Shown: positions 29,182 through 40,680 of the stretch, one piece after another
How the letters are laid out: each line of letters opens with the position of its first letter
Position numbering within the stretch: position 1 is the stretch's first letter
Source of the DNA: Strigamia acuminata
Lineage: Eukaryota; Arthropoda; Chilopoda; Geophilomorpha; Linotaeniidae
DNA length: 64,000 bases
Assembly (NCBI GenBank): GCA_949358305.1
Contig: OX442314.1
Span: 38,785,211-38,849,210 of the forward strand
Direction of reading: 5' to 3'
The notes under the pieces: generated by a model
What the model saw: only the letters and a program-made list of their open reading frames with translations
Databases searched by the model: none
What the model was told of the DNA's origin: nothing
Made by a program: the position numbers and the translations under genes

Positions 29182-29186
29182 CCGGC

Positions 29187-30402
29187 CACCGCACACCATG
29201 TAAAACTCATCCGAATATGGTTTGAAACAATTCAAGTTTCTCGTTGGGTCAACCCTTTCACAGTTCCTTAATACTGTGTGTTTATGGATTAGCACATGTA
29301 TATTGGCACATTTTTTCTCATGTGGTTAGTGGTGCATTTTCTCCACTACAGAGTGTGTGCTATCTATCAACATGTGTTTGCAAGTGTTTAGGGATAGGTG
29401 GCTCTAATTGTATGCAGTCTGTGTATAATGTTATTCCTGAGCAAAGTAATTACTGTTTGTTAAACTGGTATTCTGATTTGTTCATTCAGAATTGTTTGTT
29501 TTAAGATTTGTACTGTGTTTTTGTTTTTGGACATCTGTGTTTAATATTGTAAATACTGGTGTCAGATGTGGCTTACCAGCTAATAATCTGCAACCCAGTT
29601 GGTTCCTCTCTTCTCATAAAGAATTTGAGAAATAAACATGGCTGCCATGTTGGGGCACTTAAGCCACATCAGTGTTAAGAGATATTTTTGCTTTCCAAAC
29701 TCACGAAACAGGCCAGCAATCCCACAATAACCACCCAGCACTCATTAATACATCGTCCTGATCACGCCAACCCGTCCTGAGTCTCAATCTCGTCCCGCAC
29801 GCCCTGGTAGCTGCAACCCGTAGCCATTATAAAAGAAAAAGCAATTTCTCGCTCCAAAGTGCATTTTTCATTTGTTTATTTGTATTAAACCAATTGAAAA
29901 GCAGTGTTTAAACAATTTAAAAACGATTTCCATCATCTTCTGATCCAAATGTTGGTTAAAAAAATTCTTTCCTACCATAAAACCATATGTCTCTAAACGT
30001 TCAAGACGAAAAACAGCCCAGGTTGGCTAATATGGAGGTGTCGATCAAGGTGATAGACCCAAACGCATAAAGTGAAAGAAAATAAAAAGTGAATACCTAA
30101 AACTATTTATTAAAGACTGAATAATAAATGAACTTGACGAATCGAACAGTGAACATACATGTTGTTTTTGTTCCAATAACGTTCCCTTTAAGTTGCTGTA
30201 TAAAAAGAGCAAGAACCACTTATCAAATCATTTGTCTTCAGTATCTTATTCGTTTTTAGCAAAAAAAAAAAAATGTAGCTCAGATCAAAAAGTTATCAGC
30301 ACCATTTGAAAGAGCGGCAAATTCTGCACAAGAAACATATTTTTAATTTTTTAAACCGTTCATTTTTATATTTTTTGTTTTTATGGTCAAATTCAAATTT
30401 CT
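29187..30402. other. Intergenic, no gene recognised
   Basis: AT-rich sequence without a convincing ORF. At about 29562-29673 there is a small inverted pair (GATGTGGCTTA with TTAAGCCACATC) enclosing about 85 bp that includes AATAAA. This may be a tiny foldback element or a solo LTR. Confidence 0.35.
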
Positions 30403-31049
30403 TACTATTCACAAGGTCGAGACCCTGAAATTTCAAAAAGCGCCACAGAGGGCGCCAAAGTCGGCCGCCATTACATGGCTGCAACTGCTCAGAATAACAT
30501 ATATGTTATTCTATGTATTGAGTGCGATGTGATGCGATTCGTTTCGACCGGTCCGAGATTTGGTCCAGTTTGGATTATGGAGTGAAGCATTTAAAATAAT
30601 TTAAACTCACAAATAAAACTAAGGAGATTTATATTTTAAAAATTATTATTTTATTATAAAAAATTTTAGCCTGAAAAGTATCAATTTTTAGGCTAAAAGT
30701 AGCAATTTTTATGCTATAAATGGCAATTTTTAGGGCGGAAATAGGCTGACAAATGGCAACTTTTAGGCTATAAAATGGTGTTGGACATGGTGTTGGTGGC
30801 GATATAGTAAAAAAGAGGAAAAGGTGACGATCGCGTAGACGATGGCTGCAATGAAAATGTCCAAGTGCGTGTTGAATGTCGACGATGCCAATGTGAGTGA
30901 AACGTTGCTGGATTCTCCTTCCTCGCGACTGTGCGCACGTTGTCAGTATTCCAGTTTGATTTCTGGGTCCACGTAGAACAGCGAGAGTGGGTTTTATCGG
31001 CGGTCTCATAAAACTAATCGGCAGCTGGAAGTCGACGGTGGACAACTAA

Positions 31050-31590
31050 CGGCTGACTGCCGTCGATACGGCCGCGACTGTTGCGGCAGTCGACGGCTGC
31101 GACAGTCGACGACTGACGGCCGCTACAGTCGACGGTTGACAACTGACAGCTTCCAGCTGCCGACCAGGAACCAGGCCGCAACAACCCACATTCCTAGCTG
31201 TCCCAACAAACACTCCTCAACCCACCGCACGATGGACATACGACCCCCAAAACATCGGCGGCGTCGAACCCATCCCCATCCCCATCCAAACGTCCATACT
31301 CGTCGCCATCGCCACGATTTTCTACCACATTTGTTCCTAATTCACGCACGCACAAATGTACTAGCAAATAAATTATGTGAAGGAATTCATTTCGACAAAT
31401 AAAGATATTATTGTTTTCGTAAAATTTACGAAAACAGCTAGGCAGCTAGGAATGTGGGTTGTTGCGGCCTGGTTCCTGGTCGGCAGCTGGAAGCTGTCCG
31501 TTGTCAACTATCAGTTGTCAACCGTCGACTGTAGCGGCCGTCAGTCGTCGACTGCCGCAACAGTCGCGGCCGTATCGAGGCCAGTCAGCC
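31050..31590. repeat. Inner inverted repeat of the foldback, GTCGAC-rich
   Basis: About 31050-31200 is the reverse complement of about 31437-31590. Both arms carry GCGGCAGTCGAC, CAGCTTCCAGCTGCCGACCA and CACATTCCTAGCTG. The arms are GC-rich and full of GTCGAC-type motifs. A 235-bp spacer between them shows no gene. Confidence 0.7.
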
Positions 31591-31793
31591 GTCTATTTCC
31601 CGCGCCGTGGTGCTGCACTCGCCACGATTGTTACAATTCGGATGATGGCTTCCACGTTCAGACAAAATTTCAAGAAGAAATGAACACACGAATAAATAAA
31701 GACACAAAATCGGGCCCAAACTGCGCGAGGGCAATGGACGCACGGATTTGCTGCTCAAGTACGAATTAGTGAATCGCATCGCATTGTATCGAT

Positions 31794-32117
31794 ATGACCA
31801 CTTCCAAGCAATTCGACTGTCTTTTACTATCGCGTCCGAAGACGGTCCCGTTCGACCAACTCGTGTGCGACGAACTCGACAACAACATGTTCTTCTTCAG
31901 CAGCCGCGGCAAACCCGACACGCTCGACGTGATCGCGGAGGAAACGAACGTCGTGTACGACGCGGCGAGTCGCGAGTCGCTGCTGCGACACGGGTCGCAA
32001 TTGTCGGTGATAGACGAGCAGGAGGAGTGCGAATTGGGCACGAAAACGGTGCGGAAAAAAGAATTGGAAGTAGACAATACGAGAAAACTCAAGTGGCATC
32101 CGAATTGCGGCTTGGAC
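31794..32117 (+). pseudogene. Coding-like fragment inside foldback, unidentified
   Basis: From ATG 31794 about 108 codons run with coding-like composition (SRGKPDTLDVIAEETNVVYD, ASRESLLRHGSQLSV, KWHPNCGLDNA) up to the arm. There they continue as AIVTF. The opposite side of the centre, read toward the other arm, gives a hydrophobic stretch ending AAIVYAIVTF in one frame. I recognise neither. They may be captured exon pieces. A short helical membrane segment is possible only on the left side. Confidence 0.3.
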
Positions 32118-32548
32118 AACGCGATCGTCACCTTTTCTTCTTTTTTACTATATCGTCACCAACACCATGTCCAACACCATTTTATAGCCTAAAAGTTGCC
32201 ATTTGTCAGCCTATTTCCGCCCTAAAAATTGCCATTTATAGCATAAAAATTGCTACTTTTAGCCTAAAAATTGATACTTTTCAGGCTACATTTTTTTATA
32301 ATAAAATAATAATTTTTAAAAAATAAATCCCCTTAGTTTTATTTATGAGTTTAAATTATTTTAAGTGCTTCACTCCATAATCCAAACTGGACCAAATCTC
32401 GGACGGGCCGAAACGAATCGCATCACATCGCACTCAATACATAGAATAACATGGTATGTTATTCTGAGCAGTTGCAGCCATGTAATGGCGGCGCGATTAG
32501 AGCGCCACCACCGGAAAAATACATGAAACCTATCTTCGACCTTGTGAA

Positions 32549-32694
32549 TACTCTTTCCACACTCAAGAGTGACCCTGGAAGCTGGGCTCCCATTGGCCTA
32601 CTTAGAAATGTAATGCAACTACTGCTACACTAGTGAAATAGCTCGGCCAATGGGAGCCCAGCTTCCAGGGTCACTCTTGAGTGTGGAAAGAGTA
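32549..32694. mobile_element. TA-flanked MITE with perfect 50-bp inverted repeats
   Basis: 32549-32598 and 32645-32694 are exact reverse complements around a 46-bp loop. The ends read TACTCTTTCC...GGAAAGAGTA, which fits a TA target duplication and hence a Tc1/mariner-type source. A longer element at 38173-38579 also has TACTCT-type ends. Confidence 0.8.
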
Positions 32695-32909
32695 TACCAT
32701 GCGGTCGCCGGCTACAATCGTAAAAAAACGTACGTTTTTTTTATTCATTCGAAAAAATAAACATACAGGCTTGTGCAGAATGCAATTTCCAATCAAATGA
32801 GCGTGGTTTCAGGATTTTTAAATCCTTTTTTAGTGTCTAAAACATCAAAATTCGTACCGGCGAACATTTTGGCATCCATTAAAAAACACGGGTTCTGCCA
32901 GGTGGCGCT

Positions 32910-32910
<1 letters not shown>

Positions 32911-32997
<87 letters not shown>
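32911..32997. repeat. (CA)n microsatellite
   Basis: About 43 uninterrupted CA dinucleotides. Confidence 0.98.
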
Positions 32998-32998
<1 letters not shown>

Positions 32999-34041
32999 GT
33001 TCTGGGCATGCTCAGTTGCATATCCACACTTAAGTACTTGTCCAGGTAAGTACTTAAATTTCTTTTCTGATTCCCCTTAAAGTTTTTAAAAAAAGGCTTT
33101 TATATCGGTGCTTCAAATCGCCGCCACAGTCTGCCACTGCCGCAGATTTTTCCATGATTGCCGTGAGCGTGCCAAAAAAAGTTTAAAAAAAAGACCTTTT
33201 TCTTTACAATATCAAAAAACAAAATATACAGGTATATAGGGCATTAAATCCCCTACAAACTCCCGCCTGGTTACGAAATTTACAAAACCTTTATCATATA
33301 GAAAAAAGCAGTTTAAGAGTCGAAACCGACGATTTGGCATCCTTTATAATTTTACTCGTGTACAGGTGGCGCTAGCAACACCAGAAGTTAAAACAAACAA
33401 ACATTCAGGTCAAGTTGCTTAAAAGCCTTTAATACCATCATTTCACTCGGGACGAGTCGATCCGCATTTATTAGCCCATCTTTTTTCTGTTCAAACATTT
33501 TGCAATATCTTTTATGGCAGTTTAATCTTGTCTGACTACTGAAAACAGTATTTACATTTAAAATTTTAATTTGTACATTATTAAAACATCAATAAAACTA
33601 TAATTTAAAAAAAAATGATTCAACATATTAAACCTGAGATAAATTTGTTCATTTGCTCAAAAAATAATCGTAGTAATATAACACGATAACATATTACCGA
33701 ACCAATAATAATTCAACCTAAAATAAAAAATACATTAAGCAAAAGCAACCCTAAAAAAATTTCCTCGAAATGATTTAGTTACGGACTCGACTTTTTAAGA
33801 AAACTAAAACAAATCCTGCGTAATAAAAAATAATATAAAGTAGCGTATTTATCCAATTAAAAGCAGTATTCTCGCAAAAATGTAGTATTTTTTGTATTTA
33901 ACGTAACAAACGTTGAAAGTACGTAAAATACTGAAAAATTATTAAATTTTTGTGAAAACAATTTGCAATTTCTGCCGACAGAGGCCGGTTTTGGCTCTTA
34001 TTTATATAAATACGGTATTATAATTTTAGAACTTTTGTCTT
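32998..34041. other. AT-rich intergenic DNA downstream of SPTLC2
   Basis: No ORF, RNA or clear repeat is recognised. Poly-A/T runs are frequent. The SPTLC2 3' UTR and polyadenylation site should lie here on the minus strand. Confidence 0.4.
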
Positions 34042-37000
34042 TCACTCATTTGGATACGAAGTGATTCTTCGGCTTTTTGGCAACCGCGAATACCTGATAT
34101 TCAAACGGTCGCCCATTTTATCCAAAGCCTCCAACACCTGCGATAAACATCAAAACGAATACATGTAAATGTAAATCAGTAATAAACATTCAAATTCAGC
34201 CTACGTACCTTATCTAGCATTTGCTTTGTATGAGCAGCAGACAAGCAGAACCGAGCTCGTGATAACATGATGGGCGTTGCTGGGAAGCCGACACCCACTA
34301 TTGCAATGCCGTATTCAGACAGCAGGCGAATAAAAGCCCTAAAAAGAGAAATTTTCAATTTTTATAGTGCAAAAATTTCTTCCCCAGGTGGGGCTTGAAC
34401 CCACAACCCCCGCATCGCCCAATACTGCTTATAAGTACGGTGCGCTAACCAATTACGCCACTGGAGACGTGTATAGAACAATGAAAAAATGTTACCATTG
34501 TTTGTAATCAATTTTGTTGTTATCAAAAAATGCTTAAACAGACATATGTTTCATCAACGTTCAGATGTTCCGCTGATTATTTCATAACAGCTAATGATTA
34601 CGCTATTGTGTTATGAAGTCTGGGTTGTTATCGGTTTGACATTTTTGTCGATAGCTGGCGCTTTTGATGACGTCACCAGTGAGGAACAAACAGCTTTTTA
34701 GCAGATACGTAGTCGGCTTCAACTTTTTTGTTAATTATTTTGGCACTACGCCTGTACGGATGCACCGAACAGTAAATTGGAATATTTACTGAATATTAAA
34801 ACCCCAAAAACCAAACAGTGTAAAAATAGTTGCTTAATATTTCGTGCCATCATTAAAAATGGCACCGATTATGTGAAGAATAAATGAAAATTATGTTTAT
34901 ACCGTTTCTAACATTCGAGCCAGCCATGTTGAATTTGGTTGTAAAAAGCATAAACCATTTCAAAAACAACTCCGGTCATGGTTTTGGTTTTTGCGATTCG
35001 TGGTTTTGGTTTTTGCGATTCGTGGTGCCGGTTTTTATCTGTTTCTGACGTCATTCCGTTTATAGAAACGGTAAAACCGAAACTTTGAATGCGCCCAGTG
35101 ATTATCTGACCAAAAAATACTTACGCCATTTTTGCCGGCATGTATATCAGGAGAGGCACAACGGGCGAAGAATCGTTGCCACAAATGATAAATCCCATTT
35201 CTTTTAACCGTCTTCGGAAATACCACGTGTTTTTAGCTAACTGTTTAATCCTTCTTGCACCCTCCGTAGTCCCGTCTACACCCATAATTATTTCCATGGA
35301 AGATATAATTTGTTGAGCAACCGGTGCTGACATGCTGGCAGCGTAGAACATGGCATGCGAATGTTTTCTAATGTGCTCGATGAATTCCTGCAACAAGAGA
35401 TTTGCTCAATGTTGCAATCGACGCCAATTCCTGCTTCGTCTCCAAGTTGAAGTAAGCGACGCAACGCAAGGAAAGATCTTGCGGCCAACCAATCACGATC
35501 GACTCCAACTCTCGTCGATTCACGTCTGGTTGGAGAGACTTTGCCACGTGCAAACAGGCCGCCAATTTCGGATTCTGGAACAAGTTCTAGAACTAGATCC
35601 AATTCCAGGTTCCATTAAAACCATCTGATTGTCCAGACGCAACATCAATACCCCTTTTGCACAACTATGGCAGCGCCATCTATTGCCAATCTTGCGCTAG
35701 GTATTATGGGATTGAAAATAGTACAAAACATACTATCATTATTGTCTGTAATATGCAAATCCAAGTTCTTGCTCTTCCCGTACTTCTGAAGTTTAGAAAA
35801 ATTAGAAACGATATTATTACATCTACAGCTGTGTTCACGCGTGCCCTACAGTGTGAACAGACTCTGCGTTGCGTTTGACTAATTTTTCCTTGCATTGCGT
35901 CGCCCCTAGGGTGAATTTAGCTATACTTGGACAATATACCTTTTTCCCGGCAATGTATCCACCGCTCGCTCCAAAGCTTTTCGTGAAAGTTCCCATTAAT
36001 AGATTGACATCCATGGGATTGCAATTGAAGTAATCGACTACGCCTCGACCATGTCGTCCCAACGATCCGATGCTATGCGCTTCATCGACGTATAAATATG
36101 CTTTGTACTTCTTCTTCAGGTAAATTAGTTGAGGTAACTGAATGATAGATCCTTCCATGCTATTTAAATAGTTAAAAGGAAAATTTCACTTGATTACTCA
36201 GTAACTATTGTATATATTTGAATTGCTCGCAGGGCTTTGATTGCGCAGATGCAAATTGCAATTTACATTCGAAACATGAGCATAACATTTTATTTATCCA
36301 TTTAAAACGTCGTGAAAACGTTTTAAAAACTTACATGGCAGATATTGGGTTGTTATAATTAGACTTTGACTGATACCAGTATTTTGTAGTATCGCCGATA
36401 CCGATAATCGGCAACCGACAGTTAAAAAAAGTTAAATTTCCGTGGAAAAAAGTTAAATTTCCGTGGAAAAAAGTTAAATTTCCGTGGAAAAAATTGAAAT
36501 TTCAGTGAAAAAAAAGTGAAATTTTAGTGGAAAAAAGTGAAATTTCAATGAAAAAATTGAAATTTCAATGAAAAAATTGAAATTTCAATCAAAATATGGG
36601 AAACAATTGTAATAAGAGCCGCATCTCAGGATGCCCGCTATGAATAAAAGCCGCCGCTCTCACTCGAGAAAATACATTATTTTTTTTCAAAAAATTGTCT
36701 CTCTTCGTCTTTTGGTCTGATGCGTCTTTTCGTCCAAAAAATATTTTATTTCTAAAATTTGACTGATAAATTTGGGGGATGCGTCTTTTTGTCCAAAGCG
36801 TCCTACGGTCCGTCAATAGGGGGTTTCATTAACCCTTGCAGCCCCAACCTAAAAAAAATCCCTTACTCACCCAACCCGAGTATTTCATGTTTATGAAGAA
36901 ATTTCAGCAATTCGGTATTTGTCAAAAGAGAGAGACAAAAATAATTGACATTGCATTCAAAAGTAGTAAGTAAACAAAGGAATTTTGTGAAAATTTTTTT

Positions 37001-39378
37001 TTGCGATTTTTAAATCTATTATTTTTTTTATTGTTTGTTATGATGTTAAATGAAAATACATGAAATTTCAGAATGAAAATCCCAATAGTTTTTAAGAAAA
37101 AAAATTAAAACACTTTTGGAGGTCAAAATTGACCCTAGTTTGGGGTGGGGAGGGTTAATTAAGCAATTTTGTAATTTTGCAACTTTAGCAATTTTGCACT
37201 TTTGGATTTGTAACATGATATCAGTTCCACCAATCGTGTGCATAATTGCAAAAACACAAAACAGAAAAAATACACAATCACAAAATCAAAGGTAGTTTTG
37301 CTATTTTGGCAAAATGGCAGCAGCCAAACTCAATCCAAGTGGCCATCACAAATTGTGATTAAGAATTAGTTGCAAAAACAATCTCATGATTTTGCAATTT
37401 TGCAATTATTTAAATAGTCACATGACTTCCTATCCACCATATTGGGGTTTTAGTTATATCCAACCAATTTTAAAATGTGATGCAAAATAACTAGTTCTAT
37501 TTGTGTGATGGAACAAAATTTTTTTTTTAATAAGGTGCATTTTAATAAATATAAGTTTCACAGATTGCACCAGAGCCATTAATTGAGTTTCCTAGCTGTT
37601 ATACAGTCATGGATGCATCAGCATATTGATGATATACAAGGATACAAGTTGGCCACTTAGATAGAGCTTGGATGCCTCCATTTTGTTTTGAGTTTCACAA
37701 GCCTCAAAATCACTTCTTATCAAAATCACAAAAACTACCTTTTAGATGTCTTTTGATTTTGTGTTTTCACTCTCTTGTGCTTTAGTGAATGTGAATGTGA
37801 TTGGTAGAACAGATATCACATGGCAATACTCAAAAATCACAAAGTTGTCCAGATCACACAATTGCAAAATTGACTGGGTTAATTCAATGTAATCCCATTT
37901 TTGGAGGCATCAAAAAATAATGATTTTGTGATTAATGCAAAATCACAAAATTGCAAAATCATTCATATAATGAAACCCCCTAAACTCTATTCCAAAAAGT
38001 AATTGAAATACTCCCATTGGTTGGTTGGTGCTCTAGTTCAGTTGTGTATTGAATATGATGCTGTTTTCAGATTCCAGTAGACTTGTGCGAAGATTTTCAA
38101 TGCATTTATACTGGTGTTATGAATCTCCCAACCAATGGGAGTATTTCAATTACTTTTTGGAACAGAGTTTAGTATACTCTAGCCAACTGTAACTTGGGCC
38201 TATTTCCCATTGGATGAGCCTCATTACTCCAACTGTGGTCTGTGTGCTACCACCAGGAAAACTAGTTCACTTTGGTTTTAAATTTGTTTCATTATTTTTA
38301 TCATTGAAATGATGCATTATTTTTTCTATTTTATCAGAAAATGTATCTTTAAGTCATAAAATAAAGACTACGCTGGTTTATTTCAAGATCCATGTTCATT
38401 AAGTTTATTGCTTGCTTTTTCCGGAAAGCAAACAATTTTCTATATTTTTTATTGGTTGTTTTGTCTGGACAGCATTCAGAATGTCAGCCAGTGTTTTGAT
38501 CTATTCTTTGGTATCACTACACCAGTGAAAAGACTCATCCAATGGAAAATAGGCCCAAGTTACAGTTGGCCAGAGTATAGTCATGGGCATAAGAAATAAA
38601 AAAAATACAATCACCAACAAACCTATAAATTCCCTCAACTATTATTAATATCTTCTTCCACGGTCTGTGCGATCTTGATTCACCATCAACAATAGCTGTT
38701 CGTAACTTCAATTCAAGATTAGCCATATCTAAAAAACAACAAATTTATACACAAAACTGACCTCACATTGATCTTATTAGAGCCACATAACCGTTGACAA
38801 CCAAAGTTCCAACCACGAACCAAGAATAACACAGAAACATATGCCCGTGTTATTTCTTATTGATTCATTGTTCTGTGCGCTGATTGGATGACAGCAATCA
38901 CGTGTCATGCATTGCTTGCCAATGCCAACTCAGCATGTTTGTTACCTGTTGTCACCCCAGAATACAGTGCGGCTATATTGTTACGTGTACCAAAAGTACG
39001 ATACACATAACAATTCTCATTTTACAAAGAGTCACTTTATGGTTTGAAATGAATTTTTCACAGCGCGGTCCGGGCGCGTAAAAATATATTACATGGCGCC
39101 ATCGTTGGTAAAACCATCCGAACGTGTCGATGTTATCTTTGGTTCATGTTCCAACTTACCATTGTGCTTGAACAATCGAGTGGTGGCACCTGACAATCGG
39201 CATCCCAATATAAGCGACGCATGATTGAGTTCATCGCTTAATATCAAACAGTCTTTCCCAACTAACGATGGAATGCAAGTGGAATTGGTGGCAAATCCCA
39301 TACAAAAAGTGATAGAATCTTCGACTCCCATAAATCTTGCCGTCAATTCATTTAGCTGGAGTTGGATGTCTAATGTAC
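34042..39378 (-). CDS. SPTLC2: Serine palmitoyltransferase subunit 2, C-terminal half in six exons
   Basis: Serine palmitoyltransferase joins serine and palmitoyl-CoA in the first step of sphingolipid synthesis at the ER. Minus-strand exons, in transcript order: 39160-39378, 38623-38728, 35940-36159, 35125-35387, 34209-34338 and 34042-34137. All inner borders fit GT/AG. Motifs: [35 protein letters not shown]; the PLP-lysine box [52 protein letters not shown]; and a short end RRITSYPNE. This covers roughly the last 60% of a usual 550-aa protein. The N-terminal exons (membrane anchor and start of the aminotransferase fold) are not found between 39378 and the CUL5 gene, where decayed gypsy sequence lies. 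The gene is either truncated or continues beyond reach. The large intron 36160-38622 is filled with repeats. Confidence 0.9.
34381..34467 (-). tRNA. tRNA-Ile(UAU) with intron
   Basis: The minus strand folds as a tRNA. The acceptor stem is TCTCCAG/CTGGGGA, the D-arm is GGCGTAATTGGTTAGCGC, and the T-arm is GGGGG...CCCC with GTTCAAG. The anticodon stem is CCGTA/TGCGG and the anticodon TAT is at 34431-34433. About 13-14 nt after position 37 form an intron (about 34416-34429), as is usual for tRNA-Ile(UAU) in animals. The internal A and B boxes are intact. It sits in an SPTLC2 intron on the same strand. Confidence 0.92.
35450..35910. repeat. Possible MITE in SPTLC2 intron
   Basis: GCGACGCAACGCAAGGAAAGA near 35456 has an inverted counterpart near 35874-35905 (GCGTTTGACTAATTTTTCCTTGCATTGCGTCGC). 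The ends are not clear. Confidence 0.3.
36345..36425 (+). repeat. Dispersed repeat, inverted copy at 49290-49370
   Basis: TAGACTTTGACTGATACCAG followed by TATCG-rich bases and GATAATCGGCAACCGA. The reverse complement, with some changes, is at 49290-49370. The inner TATCGG/CCGATA motifs can pair within one copy. Confidence 0.55.
36420..36592 (+). repeat. Tandem array, ~21-bp unit
   Basis: Units of GTTAAATTTCCGTGGAAAAA drift to TTGAAATTTCAATGAAAAAA over about eight copies. Confidence 0.8.
36827..37982. mobile_element. TA-flanked element with GGGGGTTTCATTA ends
   Basis: TAGGGGGTTTCATTA at 36827 is mirrored by TAATGAAACCCCCTA ending at 37982. The 1156-bp interior is rich in AAATCACAAAATTGCAAAA-like words in both orientations and has no transposase. 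It is best read as a non-autonomous DNA transposon. Confidence 0.6.
37981..38171. mobile_element. TA-flanked foldback MITE
   Basis: Arms of about 44 bp (TAAACTCTATTCCAAAAAG.../...CTTTTTGGAACAGAGTTTA, with CCCATTGGTTGG/CCAACCAATGGG at the inner end) enclose a loop of about 100 bp. It shares its left TA with the end of the preceding element. Confidence 0.75.
38173..38579. mobile_element. TA-flanked MITE with TATACTCTAGCC ends
   Basis: About 46-bp arms at 38173-38218 and 38534-38579 (TATACTCTAGCCAACTG.../...CAGTTGGCCAGAGTATA, with CCTATTTCCCATTGGATGAG inside). The 315-bp interior has no ORF of note. Confidence 0.75.
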
Positions 39379-39699
39379 CTAAAAAAAATTTTTGAAAAAA
39401 AAGCAAAATTAAACTTATAAAAATGTGTGAGGCCAAGTGCAACCACTTTTTCCACATTATTCTTCCATTTGGGTAAATGACAAACAGCATGTCCCTCGTT
39501 TGAGTTCTATTGCTGATACCCGGCTCGCGTAAAAGAGGATAATGACTCATCTCTAATAATGAGTGGTGGCTAACAATGCTCGGCTGCTTATAGCAATGTA
39601 TAGCGCCTTGGTCTTGCCAGTAGGCTGGGCAGAAGGGGAAGCGCCTTTTATAGTAGGTCCAACTTCCTTTCAGCTGCAATGCCGAAATGTGGAAAACAT
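39379..39699. other. SPTLC2 upstream/intron sequence, nothing recognised
   Basis: A minus-strand frame runs on upstream of exon 39160-39378, but its residues do not resemble SPTLC2. It is read as intron. Confidence 0.35.
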
Positions 39700-40680
39700 C
39701 ATAACAACTTATTTATTCTATAACAACATCTTAACAACTCTAACCTTCTTCTTGGCACTTTAGACGTCTCGCCCATCGCGTTGTGTCTCTGTAGGACCCG
39801 GGACTCTCTTGACCGCTCACAAAACGATTCTCGCCTGTAACCACTTGACGACGTCGCTCGCGGAACCAGCCGCTGATTAGGCGCACCGTCCTGTAGACAC
39901 AAAGACCCCTGAATCGCTCGCAGATCCGGCCAAACTCTATCTTCATGCGCGCTGCAGTCGTGCACGAAAATCCTGGTGTCACGGTACCAAAAAATAAAGA
40001 CTCTTGCCAATCGCCGCGCGTTCAAGTTCGATGGGTCAAAATACTCGGTCATCTGCAATTGCATCTCTCTCGAAGCTTCCTGTAATTCAGTATGCTGGCT
40101 TGTCTCACATGACTCAGATAACGATTCTTGGCAAGAAACATCATCGCAAAAGATCTCACAAAGCTTGGAAGAAATCGGAAAGAGAACGACAAAATTGATA
40201 CATGTTGCAAATCATCTCAAAGAACATGGAAATAGCAGCGAAATTGGTCACCACTCTTTAGCAGACTTCCGAGACCATATAGTTAATTACTACACAAATT
40301 GCAAGCAATGGCTTGCAATTTGCGAAGAAACAAGAAAAAAAGCCAAAGCAGATCGGCGCACGAATTGGATACACCTGGTGCGCAAAAACAAAACAAAATC
40401 ATAAATACGACTGAAACAAAAAGCGCGACCGCCTGGCATCAACCTCAAGCTGGTAATTCAGTGTCGATAATTCCACGGGATGAGCTGCCTACTGTAGGTT
40501 CCAATAAGCTTTTGACTCCGTAAGCGAGAGAAGAAGTGGATTGAGCTTGATGTCTGGGCTCCTATTGAGAGTGCAAAATTCCTTCACTCTCTCTAAATAC
40601 CTCTACCAGTCGGCCACCGACTTGCCATCAAACGTACCCGGATTGCCGAATATCATCTTGGGTGCCGCCATATCACAGCA
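39700..40680 (-). pseudogene. Decayed gypsy gag
   Basis: On the minus strand from 40680 a Gag-like start reads MAAPKMIFGNPGTFDGKSVA, then has an in-frame TAG, then YLERVKEFCTLN and SLTESKAYWNL. Further on (about 40064) comes YFDPSNLNARRLARVFIFW, followed by a shift into other frames (RMKIEFGRICERFRG). It is broken by at least one stop and one frameshift. It lies where the 5' exons of SPTLC2 would be expected. Confidence 0.6.

Larger units (their letters stand above)
30403..32552. mobile_element. Large foldback element with ~430-bp inverted arms
   Basis: The left arm is about 30403-30836 and the right arm about 32119-32552. They are reverse complements with a few indels, from the outer TATTCACAAGGTCGA/TCGACCTTGTGAATA ends to the inner GATCGCGT/ACGCGATC ends. 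Within the arms short units related to GCAATTTTTAGGCTAAAA repeat in tandem. The 1.3-kb centre holds a second inverted pair and a coding-like stretch. No transposase is seen. Foldback elements of this type can pick up host sequence. Confidence 0.75.

Noticed and set aside
32793-33033. ORFs over the CA microsatellite
   Set aside because: They are simple-repeat translations (Thr-His or Val-Cys).
34667-35052. TGACGTCA sites (34667 area and 35044 area) as CRE elements
   Set aside because: They lie in an SPTLC2 intron with repeats. Two 8-bp matches alone do not support a regulatory role.
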